A stretch of DNA of 64,000 bases from Cladopsammia gracilis (GCA_022457155.1 JAJGOT010000037.1:2167001-2231000); one strand, 5' to 3'; counted from the stretch's first letter, positions 19,809-28,346 are shown. A program made the numbers and translations. The notes: a model not told the origin generated them from the letters alone.

Positions 19809-21053
19809 TTAGTACTGTACAGATTCCAGCTGCCTGCTAATGATGTTCAACTGTGAGTCTGAGATGGTGAAGATGTGGCAGTTTGCATTTCCCGAGCCTG
19901 TGCCGTTTCGTTCAATCTCGAGTTGCACACCATCCTGTGTGTTGACGAGTCGTTGGCCGTTGCCGTGCAGAGCTGGGTCAGCCATGGACCGCAGGTCAAT
20001 CCAGAGACCAAACTTGTTGTCTGTGAGATATTTGGTCAGGTTCATGTTGGGCCTGCCGCGCGTGTGAAAGTGTCGGGAGATTTCACTCCACATGTCAGTG
20101 CCGGCGATACCCTCGTTGTAGACCCTGTTTGGAACCCCATTTACGGTTACCTTAACTTTGGTGATGTCTGGATTGAAATAGTTCTCAGAGTCCCTTGCAC
20201 CCGCAGCATAGGGGCTGATGAACAGCAAGAGGATGCCCTTGAGAGACCTGCGCTGTGGGTTTACCCGAAGATTCATCCGAGTGTCCCCGCTTTTTGAGAA
20301 GGGATGCACCCGATCTCGCATTACGAAGTCATAGGCGAACCCCTTGCCGCTAGTATAAGTGTTTGTTGCTTCATCAGCCAGCTCCTTACTTCTGATTGTC
20401 TCGTACTCCAGCTGGATGTTTTCCAACTTGTACACAAGCTTGCTTGTGTCTGAGCCTCGGACAACTTGGTTTGCGGGGGCTAGGGTTAGTTCGAAGACCA
20501 GATCATTGAATAGGGCCTGGGGGTACATGATTCCGTGATCAGTTAAGATTTGGTGATCCAGTTTGATGCGATACTTATTCTTGTATATTGTCTCCAGCTT
20601 CTTCTCTGCATCCACGCCGGAAGACTTCTTGTCGCCGGCATTAGAGCGGATCTTGCACAAATCCTCACTCTGGATGCCCTCCATAAGCATGTTGTCCCGC
20701 TCATCGGTTGATTTGAATAGGTCTTCGAAGATCTTATAGATGTCGTACCCAACTGTGTCCTCGACGGTGGTGGCGCCAAACTTTACAACGAGCCTGTCCA
20801 CCAGGGCCCTAGAAACATTTTGCACGAGAAAGTTGTTAGCGTGGCCCCCGGCTAGGTTGATGTTAAACACAAGTGCAAGCGAGCCGGACACAAGGACATC
20901 ATGCTCGCCCAGCTTGGGCACCGAGACGTACAGTGTCTCGCCGGGATTGGCCTCAGATGGGTTGAATGTGATGCGCTTAACGGTTCGCTCTGCCTTCATG
21001 GCACCCACTGTCTTTTCGCTGTGAGATGGAAGTAGATTCGGTTGCACAGCCAT
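19809..21053 (-). CDS. Probable double jelly-roll major capsid protein
   Basis: 414 residues, intact, beta-rich by eye. The N-terminus has ITFNPSEANPGETLYVSVP; the middle has NVSRALVDRLVVKFG, VGYDIYKIFEDLF and ILTDHGIMYPQALFNDLVFEL. The second half has RRSLKGILLLFISPY, VTVNGVPNRVYNEG and GLWIDLRSM, ending ISRQLESVQY. The length fits double jelly-roll capsid proteins of nucleocytoplasmic viruses (about 400-450 residues). It sits next to the packaging ATPase as in Polintons and adintoviruses (hexon). I identify it by position, size and recalled similarity, not by fold prediction. GGTATATAT at 21054-21062 precedes the ATG. Confidence 0.7.
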   Translation of the reverse strand: MAVQPNLLPSHSEKTVGAMKAERTVKRITFNPSEANPGETLYVSVPKLGEHDVLVSGSLALVFNINLAGGHANNFLVQNVSRALVDRLVVKFGATTVEDTVGYDIYKIFEDLFKSTDERDNMLMEGIQSEDLCKIRSNAGDKKSSGVDAEKKLETIYKNKYRIKLDHQILTDHGIMYPQALFNDLVFELTLAPANQVVRGSDTSKLVYKLENIQLEYETIRSKELADEATNTYTSGKGFAYDFVMRDRVHPFSKSGDTRMNLRVNPQRRSLKGILLLFISPYAAGARDSENYFNPDITKVKVTVNGVPNRVYNEGIAGTDMWSEISRHFHTRGRPNMNLTKYLTDNKFGLWIDLRSMADPALHGNGQRLVNTQDGVQLEIERNGTGSGNANCHIFTISDSQLNIISRQLESVQY

Positions 21054-21094
21054 GGTATATATTTGTGTTTTTAAACTTATATTTATATATCATC
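21054..21094. promoter_or_regulatory. 41-bp divergent promoter
   Basis: Between the capsid ATG (minus, 21053) and the coiled-coil protein ATG (plus, 21095) lie a TATATACC box on the minus strand (plus 21054-21062) and a TATATTTATATAT tract on the plus strand (21078-21090). Both genes therefore have almost no 5' leader. Confidence 0.7.
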
Positions 21095-22591
21095 ATGGCA
21101 GAAGGCGGATATGATATACCTGACGAGGCAAAGGACACAGACCCTCTCATCATAGACACAGGGGATGACGATGATGGCGGTGACAACCCATTGGATCCAT
21201 ATCCTCCTCTGACAGAAGAAGAATACAATCAGTGGGTACAGTCCTTAAAAGACACCGACACCGACACCACGCAACCCTTTAAACCAGGTGACACCACGAA
21301 CCCCTTTGAACCAGGGGCTGCTTCCACACCATCTGGTGAACAAGTGCCTATGGCCACAAGAACAAGGTTGCCCCCAGAACAACAAGGCTCCCACACTGAA
21401 GAAACCTCTTTCACTACAGGGGATACTCAAGGCCGGCGATTGATAACAATGAATGATATGGCCTTTGCCGAGGTTAAGAACGAGTTTACCAGCGCAGACA
21501 GAAATCAACTTAATTTTAGGTACGAGCCGAAACCAAGATCAGGTGGGGCCATCCTCGAGGTAAAATATCATACAAGAGACAAATGGTATCCTCTTTACAC
21601 AAGAAGCCGTGGGGCTTCCGAAAAGACTCTCAACGCTTCTCTTCCCAAAGAGATCAAAGCTGCTCTTGGAAAGTCTGTGACTGAAGAGATCAATGAAACA
21701 AATGCTACACTTGAAGCAAATCGAAAAGAAGTTGAAACAAAACAAAAACAAAAACAACAAGAAGAACAACAAGCGGCTGCGGATGAACAAAAACTTCTCC
21801 GCGACTTAGATGCCCTCAGAAACCAAGTCAAAGAGGATTATGACCAGATTCAGGAACTGGAAGATGCACATGGGCCGCTGGATAAGGAGGCAATACAAAG
21901 ACTAAAAAATGAAAAGAGAGCTCATGAAGCTGAGCATCAAGCTAAACGAAAAGAACTGGACAAGAGGCAAAAAGCCGCTCAACAAAAAGACAAACTACAA
22001 AAAGAAATCGACAAACTCATGCTTGACAATAGGGGGTTAGAAAGACGCTTAAGAGAACTTAGAGGAAAACAGGACGCTGTGAAACCACTGGACGAACTGA
22101 AACAGAACAAAGAAGAGCTTGAACGGCAGAACGCTGAAGACAAGCGCGTTATAGAAGATGAGAACACTTCTCCCTCTGAAAGAGAAGCCGCGGAAGCCCG
22201 GGTTGCTGAACGTGAAGAAGAGCTAGCAAGGGTCAACACAGAAATTGAGGTGCGTGAAAGGGGAATGTCTTTGAGAGAGCGGGTTAGAGAAATATTCAAG
22301 AAATACGGATGGACCCTGCAAGCGATTGTTCTGGCAGCTGGAATCACCATCAGCGCTGTGGTACTCGCCACCTTGAATGGCCTGGCAAAGGCCACCAAGG
22401 CTATTGGAAATGGACTTAAAGAGCTTGGCAAAAAGGCAGCCAACGCCCTGCCTGGCTTGATTGGCTCAATTGTGAGTTTTATCTTCAAAGCTGCTGGGTC
22501 GGTCATCTCCTTTCTGGGTGAACACGCCTGGCTGCTGATCCTTGCCGTTGTAGGCTTTATGATTGAAAGGATCACCAAGCGCAGGAGATAA
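21095..22591 (+). CDS. Coiled-coil protein with C-terminal membrane region
   Basis: 498 residues from the ATG at 21095; the frame opens at 21026 but the TATA tract lies after that ATG. Parts: acidic N-terminus (DTGDDDDGGD), Thr/Pro linker, a small globular segment around FRYEPKPRSGGAILEVKYHT, then a long charged coiled coil (roughly residues 195-395, rich in K, E, Q and R). After it come two or three hydrophobic stretches (LQAIVLAAGITISAVVLATL, LIGSIVSFIFKAAGSVISFL, AWLLILAVVGFMI) and a terminal KRRR. The tail resembles membrane-active minor virion proteins in layout. Function unknown. Confidence 0.8.
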   Translation: MAEGGYDIPDEAKDTDPLIIDTGDDDDGGDNPLDPYPPLTEEEYNQWVQSLKDTDTDTTQPFKPGDTTNPFEPGAASTPSGEQVPMATRTRLPPEQQGSHTEETSFTTGDTQGRRLITMNDMAFAEVKNEFTSADRNQLNFRYEPKPRSGGAILEVKYHTRDKWYPLYTRSRGASEKTLNASLPKEIKAALGKSVTEEINETNATLEANRKEVETKQKQKQQEEQQAAADEQKLLRDLDALRNQVKEDYDQIQELEDAHGPLDKEAIQRLKNEKRAHEAEHQAKRKELDKRQKAAQQKDKLQKEIDKLMLDNRGLERRLRELRGKQDAVKPLDELKQNKEELERQNAEDKRVIEDENTSPSEREAAEARVAEREEELARVNTEIEVRERGMSLRERVREIFKKYGWTLQAIVLAAGITISAVVLATLNGLAKATKAIGNGLKELGKKAANALPGLIGSIVSFIFKAAGSVISFLGEHAWLLILAVVGFMIERITKRRR

Positions 22592-24445
22592 TTATCTCAT
22601 CCAGGCAAGAAAGCCCGCTAAAGCAAGCGCGCCCACACCAATGAGCGCCTTGTTTACGTGATGCGGCTCGATCTTAGTCTCTTGCGTTGGGAGTGGTGTT
22701 GGTGTTGGTGTTGGTGTGGGGGCTGGTTGTGGTGTGGGTGTGACCTTTGGTTTTGGCGCTATACCTTGTGCCTGTGTGGCCTGTTTATGTATCGGGTTCG
22801 ATGGGTGACTGTTTGGTGGGTTTATTTTTGTTGGTCCCCCATCCATGTGGCGAAGGGAGGCTTTTTTTGTGCCCAGGTTAACATCGTTGTTCACACCCAG
22901 CTTCATCCCTTGCGTTGCCTCCTTGAGATTGTTGTTGTACCCCACCACGCTCTCTGTGTTGATAATCATGCGTGATGGCATGAGCCAACTTCCGGGCGCT
23001 GTCGCAAAGTCTAAGCGCACTTTCGTTGCTTGGATGGCAAGTTGATATCGCTGTACGCTTGTTGCGATGTCGTTCAGTATTATGGCCTCCTCTAGATGGG
23101 TGAGGAATACTCTCTGCGTTTCGAACGCCCGGCCTCCTCTTCCAATGATGCTGCTGCGAGTGTTTGCTTGTGCACCCAGGATGCAGTACACAAAGGCCTC
23201 GATTGACTGATTCATACGCGCGAGCCCTGGCTGTGTTAGCCCTTGTGCATAATTCGGCACAAAGTGCTCGAACTGACTAACAGCGCCCTGGTCGTTACGA
23301 ACGAAGTATATGCCGTTTGCTCGATAGTTTGGGTATTTTCTGTCTGTGACGCGCTCGTCATCAAACAGAGCTAGATCGGAATCAGGATAGTCGTAATCAG
23401 TAGAGTAGGGGCCCTCACCAGGAACCCAAATGTACACATTGCCAAGCCCGTGATTTTTGCCGTATGTGAAACGGAAGTCAGCATTGGGGTCGACACCGAA
23501 CTCTTGGCAAATCCTCTTGTATGCGTCGATGTTGAACTTGTTGTCTTTCTGGTTGAATGTGGGGTCGTCTGGCAAAGCACTCACACTCTGTTCCCCACCC
23601 ATTTTGTAAAGAATTCGCCTTGTTGTGAAATAAACGTGAAACCTGTAAAATGACCGGAGCTGCGGGGTTAGGGAGAGAGTCGAGTTCTTATCAAACAGAA
23701 GGTCACGCGAGATCCCGCAGCCGGTTGTTGCACACCACAGAGCAAAGTTTAGTTGCTGTGGCCAGAAACTCATATGCGGGCCGCCGAGCCACTTTCTCCC
23801 ATATTTCGCGGTTGTGAACGAAATTTGTGTGTCTCTGAAAATGTTTCTGTATTTCGTTGTGAAATAATCAGTTGGCGTGACATAGATCTTTTGCGCTTCA
23901 TCGTTCAAGACAGAGCCAATCATCATGTCTTTATCAATTGAGGTGGCGAATTCAACAGCCGGGATTGGTTTTTGTGTGTTTCGGTTTAACGTTAACTGAT
24001 AGGGGAAACCGCCAATATACTCTAAGCCAAGGGCGTCTTTCAGGGCTTGTGTCCAATTCTTGTGCGGTATGTCTGAGGGCATAGCCCAGGAGCCATGCCC
24101 CTCTGAGAAAAGAACTACTGCTGAGGCTTTGTGCTTTTCGTCGAAAGAAACTTCTGTTGTAAATCTTGACATATCAGCGTGCGGGAAACGCCTTTTGAAG
24201 TCTGAAATAGCCTTAGCCTTGGCGGCTGTAGAGAGTTTTTCAGCCTCCGGAGAACTCAGCCAAGCAAGTTGCGGATTTACTGTGGGTGGTGTTGGCTGTT
24301 TTTTGCTAATATACCTGCTCTGTTGGGGATAGAGGGGATTTTGGGGACGAGGAAAAAACGGGGGCGGAGGTCCGTAATCGTGGCCGCCAATGTCTAGACC
24401 GAGATTTGAACCAGGATTAAAACCACCAGGGCGTCTGCCAAACAT
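22592..24445 (-). CDS. Large uncharacterised Polinton protein, 617 residues
   Basis: Intact. The N-terminus is Gly/Pro-rich (FGRRPGGFNPGSN). The core contains SFWPQQLNFALWCATTGCGI, SFYRFHVYFTTRRIL, FGVDPNADFRFTYGKNHGLG and AFVYCILGAQANTRSSIIG, ending in SVVGYNNNLKEATQG. The C-terminus is a Thr-Pro repeat followed by one membrane span (ALIGVGALALAGFLAWM). I recall this core as one of the most repeated uncharacterised proteins in cnidarian and echinoderm genomes. It is the second-largest product of the element and is probably structural; whether it is a capsid, portal-like or core protein cannot be told here. It is transcribed divergently from the minor capsid candidate. Confidence 0.8.
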   Translation of the reverse strand: MFGRRPGGFNPGSNLGLDIGGHDYGPPPPFFPRPQNPLYPQQSRYISKKQPTPPTVNPQLAWLSSPEAEKLSTAAKAKAISDFKRRFPHADMSRFTTEVSFDEKHKASAVVLFSEGHGSWAMPSDIPHKNWTQALKDALGLEYIGGFPYQLTLNRNTQKPIPAVEFATSIDKDMMIGSVLNDEAQKIYVTPTDYFTTKYRNIFRDTQISFTTAKYGRKWLGGPHMSFWPQQLNFALWCATTGCGISRDLLFDKNSTLSLTPQLRSFYRFHVYFTTRRILYKMGGEQSVSALPDDPTFNQKDNKFNIDAYKRICQEFGVDPNADFRFTYGKNHGLGNVYIWVPGEGPYSTDYDYPDSDLALFDDERVTDRKYPNYRANGIYFVRNDQGAVSQFEHFVPNYAQGLTQPGLARMNQSIEAFVYCILGAQANTRSSIIGRGGRAFETQRVFLTHLEEAIILNDIATSVQRYQLAIQATKVRLDFATAPGSWLMPSRMIINTESVVGYNNNLKEATQGMKLGVNNDVNLGTKKASLRHMDGGPTKINPPNSHPSNPIHKQATQAQGIAPKPKVTPTPQPAPTPTPTPTPLPTQETKIEPHHVNKALIGVGALALAGFLAWMR

Positions 24446-24493
24446 GATTGAATATATATATTTTAAATTTAAATATATATATTTATATACACA
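24446..24493. promoter_or_regulatory. 48-bp palindromic bidirectional promoter
   Basis: The gap is almost entirely A and T. Its core is a palindrome, an ATATATATAT run on each side of TTTAAATTTAAA, giving each of the two divergent genes a TATA box within about 15-25 bases of its ATG. Confidence 0.75.
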
Positions 24494-25162
24494 ATGGTTG
24501 TGTTAACAATCGTCGCACCTTCGAACCCTCACACCATCTACTTCGACCACCCGCTTCAGAAACCGAGTTACATAAGACTTGTTTCTTGTTCATTTTACAA
24601 CTCGTGGCATAATTTGAAAGAAAATGCAACTATTTCAACAACAATAGATAGCTCCAATGGATCAACTCCAAACGTGACATTACTTCAAGGGCATTACACC
24701 ATTGATAGTCTAGCGAAACAATTTAACGACTTATCCACCCAACATAGAATAAAATTACAATTATCAACTACTATAAATACACCAGTCGGCGCGATGGTCA
24801 TTCACAATGGAAGTAATGTAAAGTTTAGTGACAATCTGGCAAATTTACTTGGCATAAGAGCTGTATTGTTTCTAGTAACATACGTCAAAGGATTAACATC
24901 ACCAAGCACTTACTTTATCCACTGCGATCTGGTTGATAAAGAACAGAACCTGTTCAACGGTAAGCCTTCGACTGTATTGGCTAAATTTGATCTTCGAGGT
25001 GAGCCATATGAGAAAGTTTTCTATGAATCAACACAGCAGAACATGCGTGACGTCTCGTCTGGTGATTATGTAAACAGCATAACACTGTCTGTAAGGGATG
25101 AACACAATGCCCTTTTTGACTTCAATAACATGCCCCTTGAATTTGAACTTGAGATCAATTAA
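24494..25162 (+). CDS. Probable minor capsid (penton-like) protein
   Basis: 222 residues. The N-terminus has VVLTIVAPSNPHTIYFDHPL; the middle has FSDNLANLLGIRAVLF and STYFIHCDLVDKEQNLFNGK. The C-terminus, NSITLSVRDEHNALFDFN followed by MPLEFELEIN, is a pattern (N-S-L-x-hydrophobic-D-E/G-x-LFDFNGxPL-F-x-L) I associate with virophage, adenovirus-associated and adintovirus small virion proteins. A single jelly-roll penton base role fits the size, but a fibre or another late protein is possible. The start follows a TATATAC box. Confidence 0.6.
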   Translation: MVVLTIVAPSNPHTIYFDHPLQKPSYIRLVSCSFYNSWHNLKENATISTTIDSSNGSTPNVTLLQGHYTIDSLAKQFNDLSTQHRIKLQLSTTINTPVGAMVIHNGSNVKFSDNLANLLGIRAVLFLVTYVKGLTSPSTYFIHCDLVDKEQNLFNGKPSTVLAKFDLRGEPYEKVFYESTQQNMRDVSSGDYVNSITLSVRDEHNALFDFNNMPLEFELEIN

Positions 25163-25171
25163 AAAATATAT

Positions 25172-25182
25172 TATATATATAC
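25172..25182 (+). promoter_or_regulatory. TATA box of the 226-residue gene
   Basis: TATATATATACC lies six bases upstream of the paired ATGs at 25189 and 25192, only about 10-20 bases after the stop codon of the preceding gene. Confidence 0.7.
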
Positions 25183-25188
25183 CCCCTG

Positions 25189-25869
25189 ATGATGAGCTCG
25201 ACTAACGTGTTGCCATCAGCTCCTGAATACAGCGAAACTCCATCTCTTTACCCAGACTTATCCAACGGTGAAGGCTTCAGACTCAAAAAAATCTCTGACT
25301 TGCAAAAGGAGCTTGAGTCGGAGGCGAATCATTACAGACAAGTTGCTAAGAAATACAAGCGAACACATACAATTGTTCACGGAACAGCAGTAAGTTTTGG
25401 TTTTATTTCTACAGGCTTGTCTACAGCCACAATCGCCACAGCTCTGAGCGGAGTTGGGCTCATCGCCAGCCCGGTTATTGCCGGCGTGGCAGCTATTACA
25501 GGTTTTTCAGCGGCCAGCCTAACTATGCTTAACAGGCGGCTTCAGAGAAAAATTACTAAACACGAGAAAATATACACACTCGCCCTTGCAAAACGAAACT
25601 CTGTCTTTGAGCTGGTTTCAAAAGCTCTAACTGACAAGCGTATCAGCGATTCAGAATTCAAAATAATCCTCCGTGAAGTTGAGAGCTATTATGAACTTAA
25701 GAACGAAATACGCTCTGGTGAAGCAAAACCCTCACAAAACAAACAAACTCAAACTCAAACGCCAGATCTTGACAAGATCAGAAAAGAAATCCGCAAGGAA
25801 GAACAAGAAAAGATTCAAAAAAAACTCAATCGTCTTACCGCTGTGTCCAAGTCAGATTTGAAAGACTAA
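25189..25869 (+). CDS. Membrane protein with glycine/alanine-rich double span
   Basis: 226 residues. A polar N-terminus leads to a charged helix (RQVAKKYKRTHTIVHG), a long hydrophobic stretch (ATIATALSGVGLIASPVIAG, then VAAITGFSAASL), a basic KITKHEKIYTLALAKR, a KALTDKRISDSEFKIILREV block, and a Lys/Glu/Gln-rich tail. I recall this arrangement as a recurrent cnidarian Polinton-associated protein. Its role is unknown; a virion membrane protein is plausible. Confidence 0.78.
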   Translation: MMSSTNVLPSAPEYSETPSLYPDLSNGEGFRLKKISDLQKELESEANHYRQVAKKYKRTHTIVHGTAVSFGFISTGLSTATIATALSGVGLIASPVIAGVAAITGFSAASLTMLNRRLQRKITKHEKIYTLALAKRNSVFELVSKALTDKRISDSEFKIILREVESYYELKNEIRSGEAKPSQNKQTQTQTPDLDKIRKEIRKEEQEKIQKKLNRLTAVSKSDLKD

Positions 25870-25899
25870 ATTCGGGTTTCTCGCTTTATCTAACAAAAG

Positions 25900-25980
25900 A
25901 ACGCAATTGCGTGACAAAGCGTGACACATGACGTGACATTGTGCGTGACTGTCACGCGTGACATTGCGTGACACATAACA
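25900..25980. repeat. Short GTGACA-type repeats
   Basis: Irregular repeats of GCGTGACA/GTCACGCGTGACA fill the start of the non-coding gap after the 226-residue gene. Possibly a protein-binding or origin-like site; nothing more can be said. Confidence 0.5.
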
Positions 25981-25989
25981 AAAAGGGAC

Positions 25990-26262
25990 AAAACCCTCGT
26001 CAGGGGGTGCTCTGGTGGCTGTTTCGTTTTGCCTAGCCTAGGCTAGGACTTAACTCCGGACAAGGGAGTTGTCTCTTCCCATTTAGCCTCTGGGAGCGAG
26101 GTTGAGTTCTCCTAGGAGATCTCTGTTCGAGCACCCCCCTGTATCAGTTGGGCCGGGGCTGGTTCACCAGGGGGTCACTAACTGACGCAGCAACCCCACT
26201 ACCCCTGGTCTGACATCGCATTAGCCGTAAGCAGGATTCAGTGGGGGCCAGCCACACCTCCC
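25990..26262. ncRNA. Candidate structured RNA segment (hypothesis)
   Basis: In a gene-free 600-bp gap of the Polinton, this block is much richer in G and C than its surroundings and full of complementary segments. AGGGGGTGCTC (26002-26012) pairs with GAGCACCCCCCT (26129-26140). CCAGGGGGT (26167-26175) pairs with ACCCCTGG (26201-26208). CCTAGCCTAGGCTAGG (about 26032-26047) and TCTCCTAGGAGA (about 26108-26119) are palindromes, and AACTCC/GGAGTT and CCCA/TGGG make small hairpins. Either strand could be transcribed. It could also be a repeat inserted from the host. No known RNA family was recognised. Confidence 0.3.
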
Positions 26263-26474
26263 TGAGCTATACCGAATTACAGACTTACTATAATATATGG
26301 TGCGAACAGGTCTTTTATATTCGACCGAGTTGCCGTGCTTTCACATGTGGTAACTCATAAAGAACTACGCATGCGCAAATATAACCGGAAAGTTGTATTT
26401 TTCTAAATATAGGCTTTACATAATAAATACCGGAAGTCACGATCGCCAAATTGAAAAAATAATTATGTTTAAGC

Positions 26475-27251
26475 ATGACTGACTTCACCGCACGGCTCAG
26501 TGAACTTGACAAACAACACAATTTTGCCATCCTTCGCTCGCTATATGGCAGCGATTATAGGAAAGAAATACACCGCTTGGGTCTGCCGGAAAAACTTTGC
26601 CATATCTACGAAGATATGGGGTTGGCAGAGATGGGGAAACAATATCTACAAGAACATTATAACGCCTTGCAGCGTGAACGTTGGGCCCGAAGATTTCTAT
26701 CTTGTTGTTCTTGCGACGGCCCATTTTTACAATCAAGCGATTCTTGTGAACTTTATTGCAAAAAATGCGGTCGTGTGGAAGTGCTAGAGGATTATGCTCC
26801 GGCATATACAGATCAAAACATTTTGTACAAACCAAGACAAAGGCAGTCGGCACGGTGTTATGCGTTTGGGTACGCTTTAACACGAATTAACAAAAGGATT
26901 GGATTGACTATCGACCAAATAAATGAGGTGAAACGTATTTTCAAACATATACAAGCTCGGCTTCCGAGAATCTCTTATACGTTTGTGATCTACAAAATCC
27001 TGGACATTACAATGCCGCTTGAAGACCCACAACGAGCGATTGTAAATTGCCTTAGACAACAGATGTCAAACAAGATGATTATTAAAAAACGAACATTTAT
27101 GGAGAAAGGCTTTCAAAGATCTGGAGTAAGCGCCTCCGCTTTCTCAATAAGAAAGGCTTCTAACATAGCACTGTCATCGCCGATGTTGTCTTCAAAAGTT
27201 TCACCAGGTATGGTTTTCTCAAGGTGTTTTTGTTTTGATAAATTTTCATGA
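26475..27251 (+). CDS. VLTF3-like zinc-ribbon transcription factor
   Basis: 258 residues. A zinc ribbon is visible as CCSC (C77, C80) and CKKCG (C95, C98). Downstream, YGYALTRINKRIGLTI-type and LPRISYTFVIYKILD segments match the pattern I recall for poxvirus late transcription factor 3 homologues of large DNA viruses and Polintons. It would direct late transcription of the element's own genes. No TATATA box stands before this ATG, unlike the neighbours. The last 45 or so codons overlap the 3' end of the exonuclease on the other strand by 139 bp and look like read-through, so the native stop may have been lost. Confidence 0.65.
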   Translation: MTDFTARLSELDKQHNFAILRSLYGSDYRKEIHRLGLPEKLCHIYEDMGLAEMGKQYLQEHYNALQRERWARRFLSCCSCDGPFLQSSDSCELYCKKCGRVEVLEDYAPAYTDQNILYKPRQRQSARCYAFGYALTRINKRIGLTIDQINEVKRIFKHIQARLPRISYTFVIYKILDITMPLEDPQRAIVNCLRQQMSNKMIIKKRTFMEKGFQRSGVSASAFSIRKASNIALSSPMLSSKVSPGMVFSRCFCFDKFS

Positions 27252-28220
27252 AACCGGTTGATCGGTTCGTGAATAGTTTCTAAGAAATTTAATTGTTTTG
27301 TTTCCCAAATTGTTGATATATCAAGTAGCTTCCATGAAAAGAAGGCAACTGTCTTATAATAGTTTGGAGGCCAAGCTTCCCTGAATGTCATTCTATTTAT
27401 TTCCTTCAAAGAATCTAAATCGCTTCGTTTCTGATACTCATCATAGCTAATATGAAAACCAATCACCACTACACACGAAATCTCCAGATGAAATTCCTTT
27501 CATAATTCTTTCAAACATAGCTGTTGATTTTGTTGCGCCGAGGTCAAGTAATTTTGTCTGGCCCGGAAATATTTTTTGTTTGGAAGATAGAAGATAAATA
27601 CCACATGCACGTGCTGATGGTTTTTTCGTTTTGTGTACAACCCCTTTGTTTAGAAAGGAATTATGTTCAAGGCTAAGGCCAAGCTGCTTCAAAGAACACA
27701 TTCTGAAATAGGCATCTACAAACAAGCCTTTGTTAACTCTATTCCCGCTGAGAGCAAGGCCTGTTTGTATTTGATCACGATACTGTTTAGGAATTTTTTT
27801 GTATGCGATCTTTCTGGTGTAAGGGCACTTAAACTCTAACAAGACAATTGTCTCGTCTTTGTGTGAGAAATATCCGTCTGGGCTGAAAGAAACCTTTCCA
27901 AAAAGAGGGTGCCCCTTTGGAAGATTTATAGAGCTCTTATATCCGAAAACTTTGACAGAATGTTTCTTCTCAAAGTATTCACGGACTAGAAACTCAAACA
28001 ATGTGCCCCAAGAGCAGGCCGCATTTTTGCTCATGTCGATGGGGTTTACCTTCTTGCGAATTAGACTTGACTGACTCTCGAATGGCGAAGACCCGGTCAA
28101 AGCAGAGATCTCCGAAGCTCCGATTGTATTTTGTCTGGCTTTGACCCATTCTTCGCTCCTTTGAACCAGACCAGTCTCGCGTGATTTAAGGAAGGCCTTG
28201 AAAGCTTTCACGTTCGCCAT
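27113..28220 (-). pseudogene. YqaJ/lambda-type exonuclease with a frameshift near the C-terminus
   Basis: Starts at the ATG at 28220 (the longer frame from 28385 runs through the terminal repeat). The nuclease core is intact: NTIGASEISALTG, CSWGTLFEFLVREYFE, SPDGYF, LLEFKCPY with the catalytic D, E and K, and YRDQIQTGLALSG. A stop at 27447-27449 is bypassed by the next frame (27469-27113), which carries a compatible tail with SYDEYQKRSDLDSL. A one-base change near 27,470 would explain it, or a programmed shift or assembly error. Such exonucleases process DNA ends during replication or recombination. The core catalytic domain lies before the break, so a shortened enzyme might still work. Confidence 0.8.
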
Positions 28221-28346
28221 GTGGGTTGGTATATGCGGGGATGGGGTTTCTTCAATTGGTGGTCTCGTGTCTGGGCCAGCATCCACAAGCTGTGGTTGGG
28301 GATGGTCTCGTGCCGAGTCAGCATTCACAAGCCCTGTGTAGTATAG
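28221..28346 (-). promoter_or_regulatory. Right subterminal repeat and exonuclease promoter
   Basis: Inverted copy of 11,967-12,096. On the minus strand it supplies GCATATACC (plus 28228-28236) seven bases before the exonuclease ATG at 28220. The two ends diverge right after the start codons. Confidence 0.75.

Noticed and set aside
21026..21094. Longer start for the coiled-coil protein
   Set aside because: The extra codons overlap the capsid gene and the divergent promoter; the ATG at 21095 directly follows the TATA tract.
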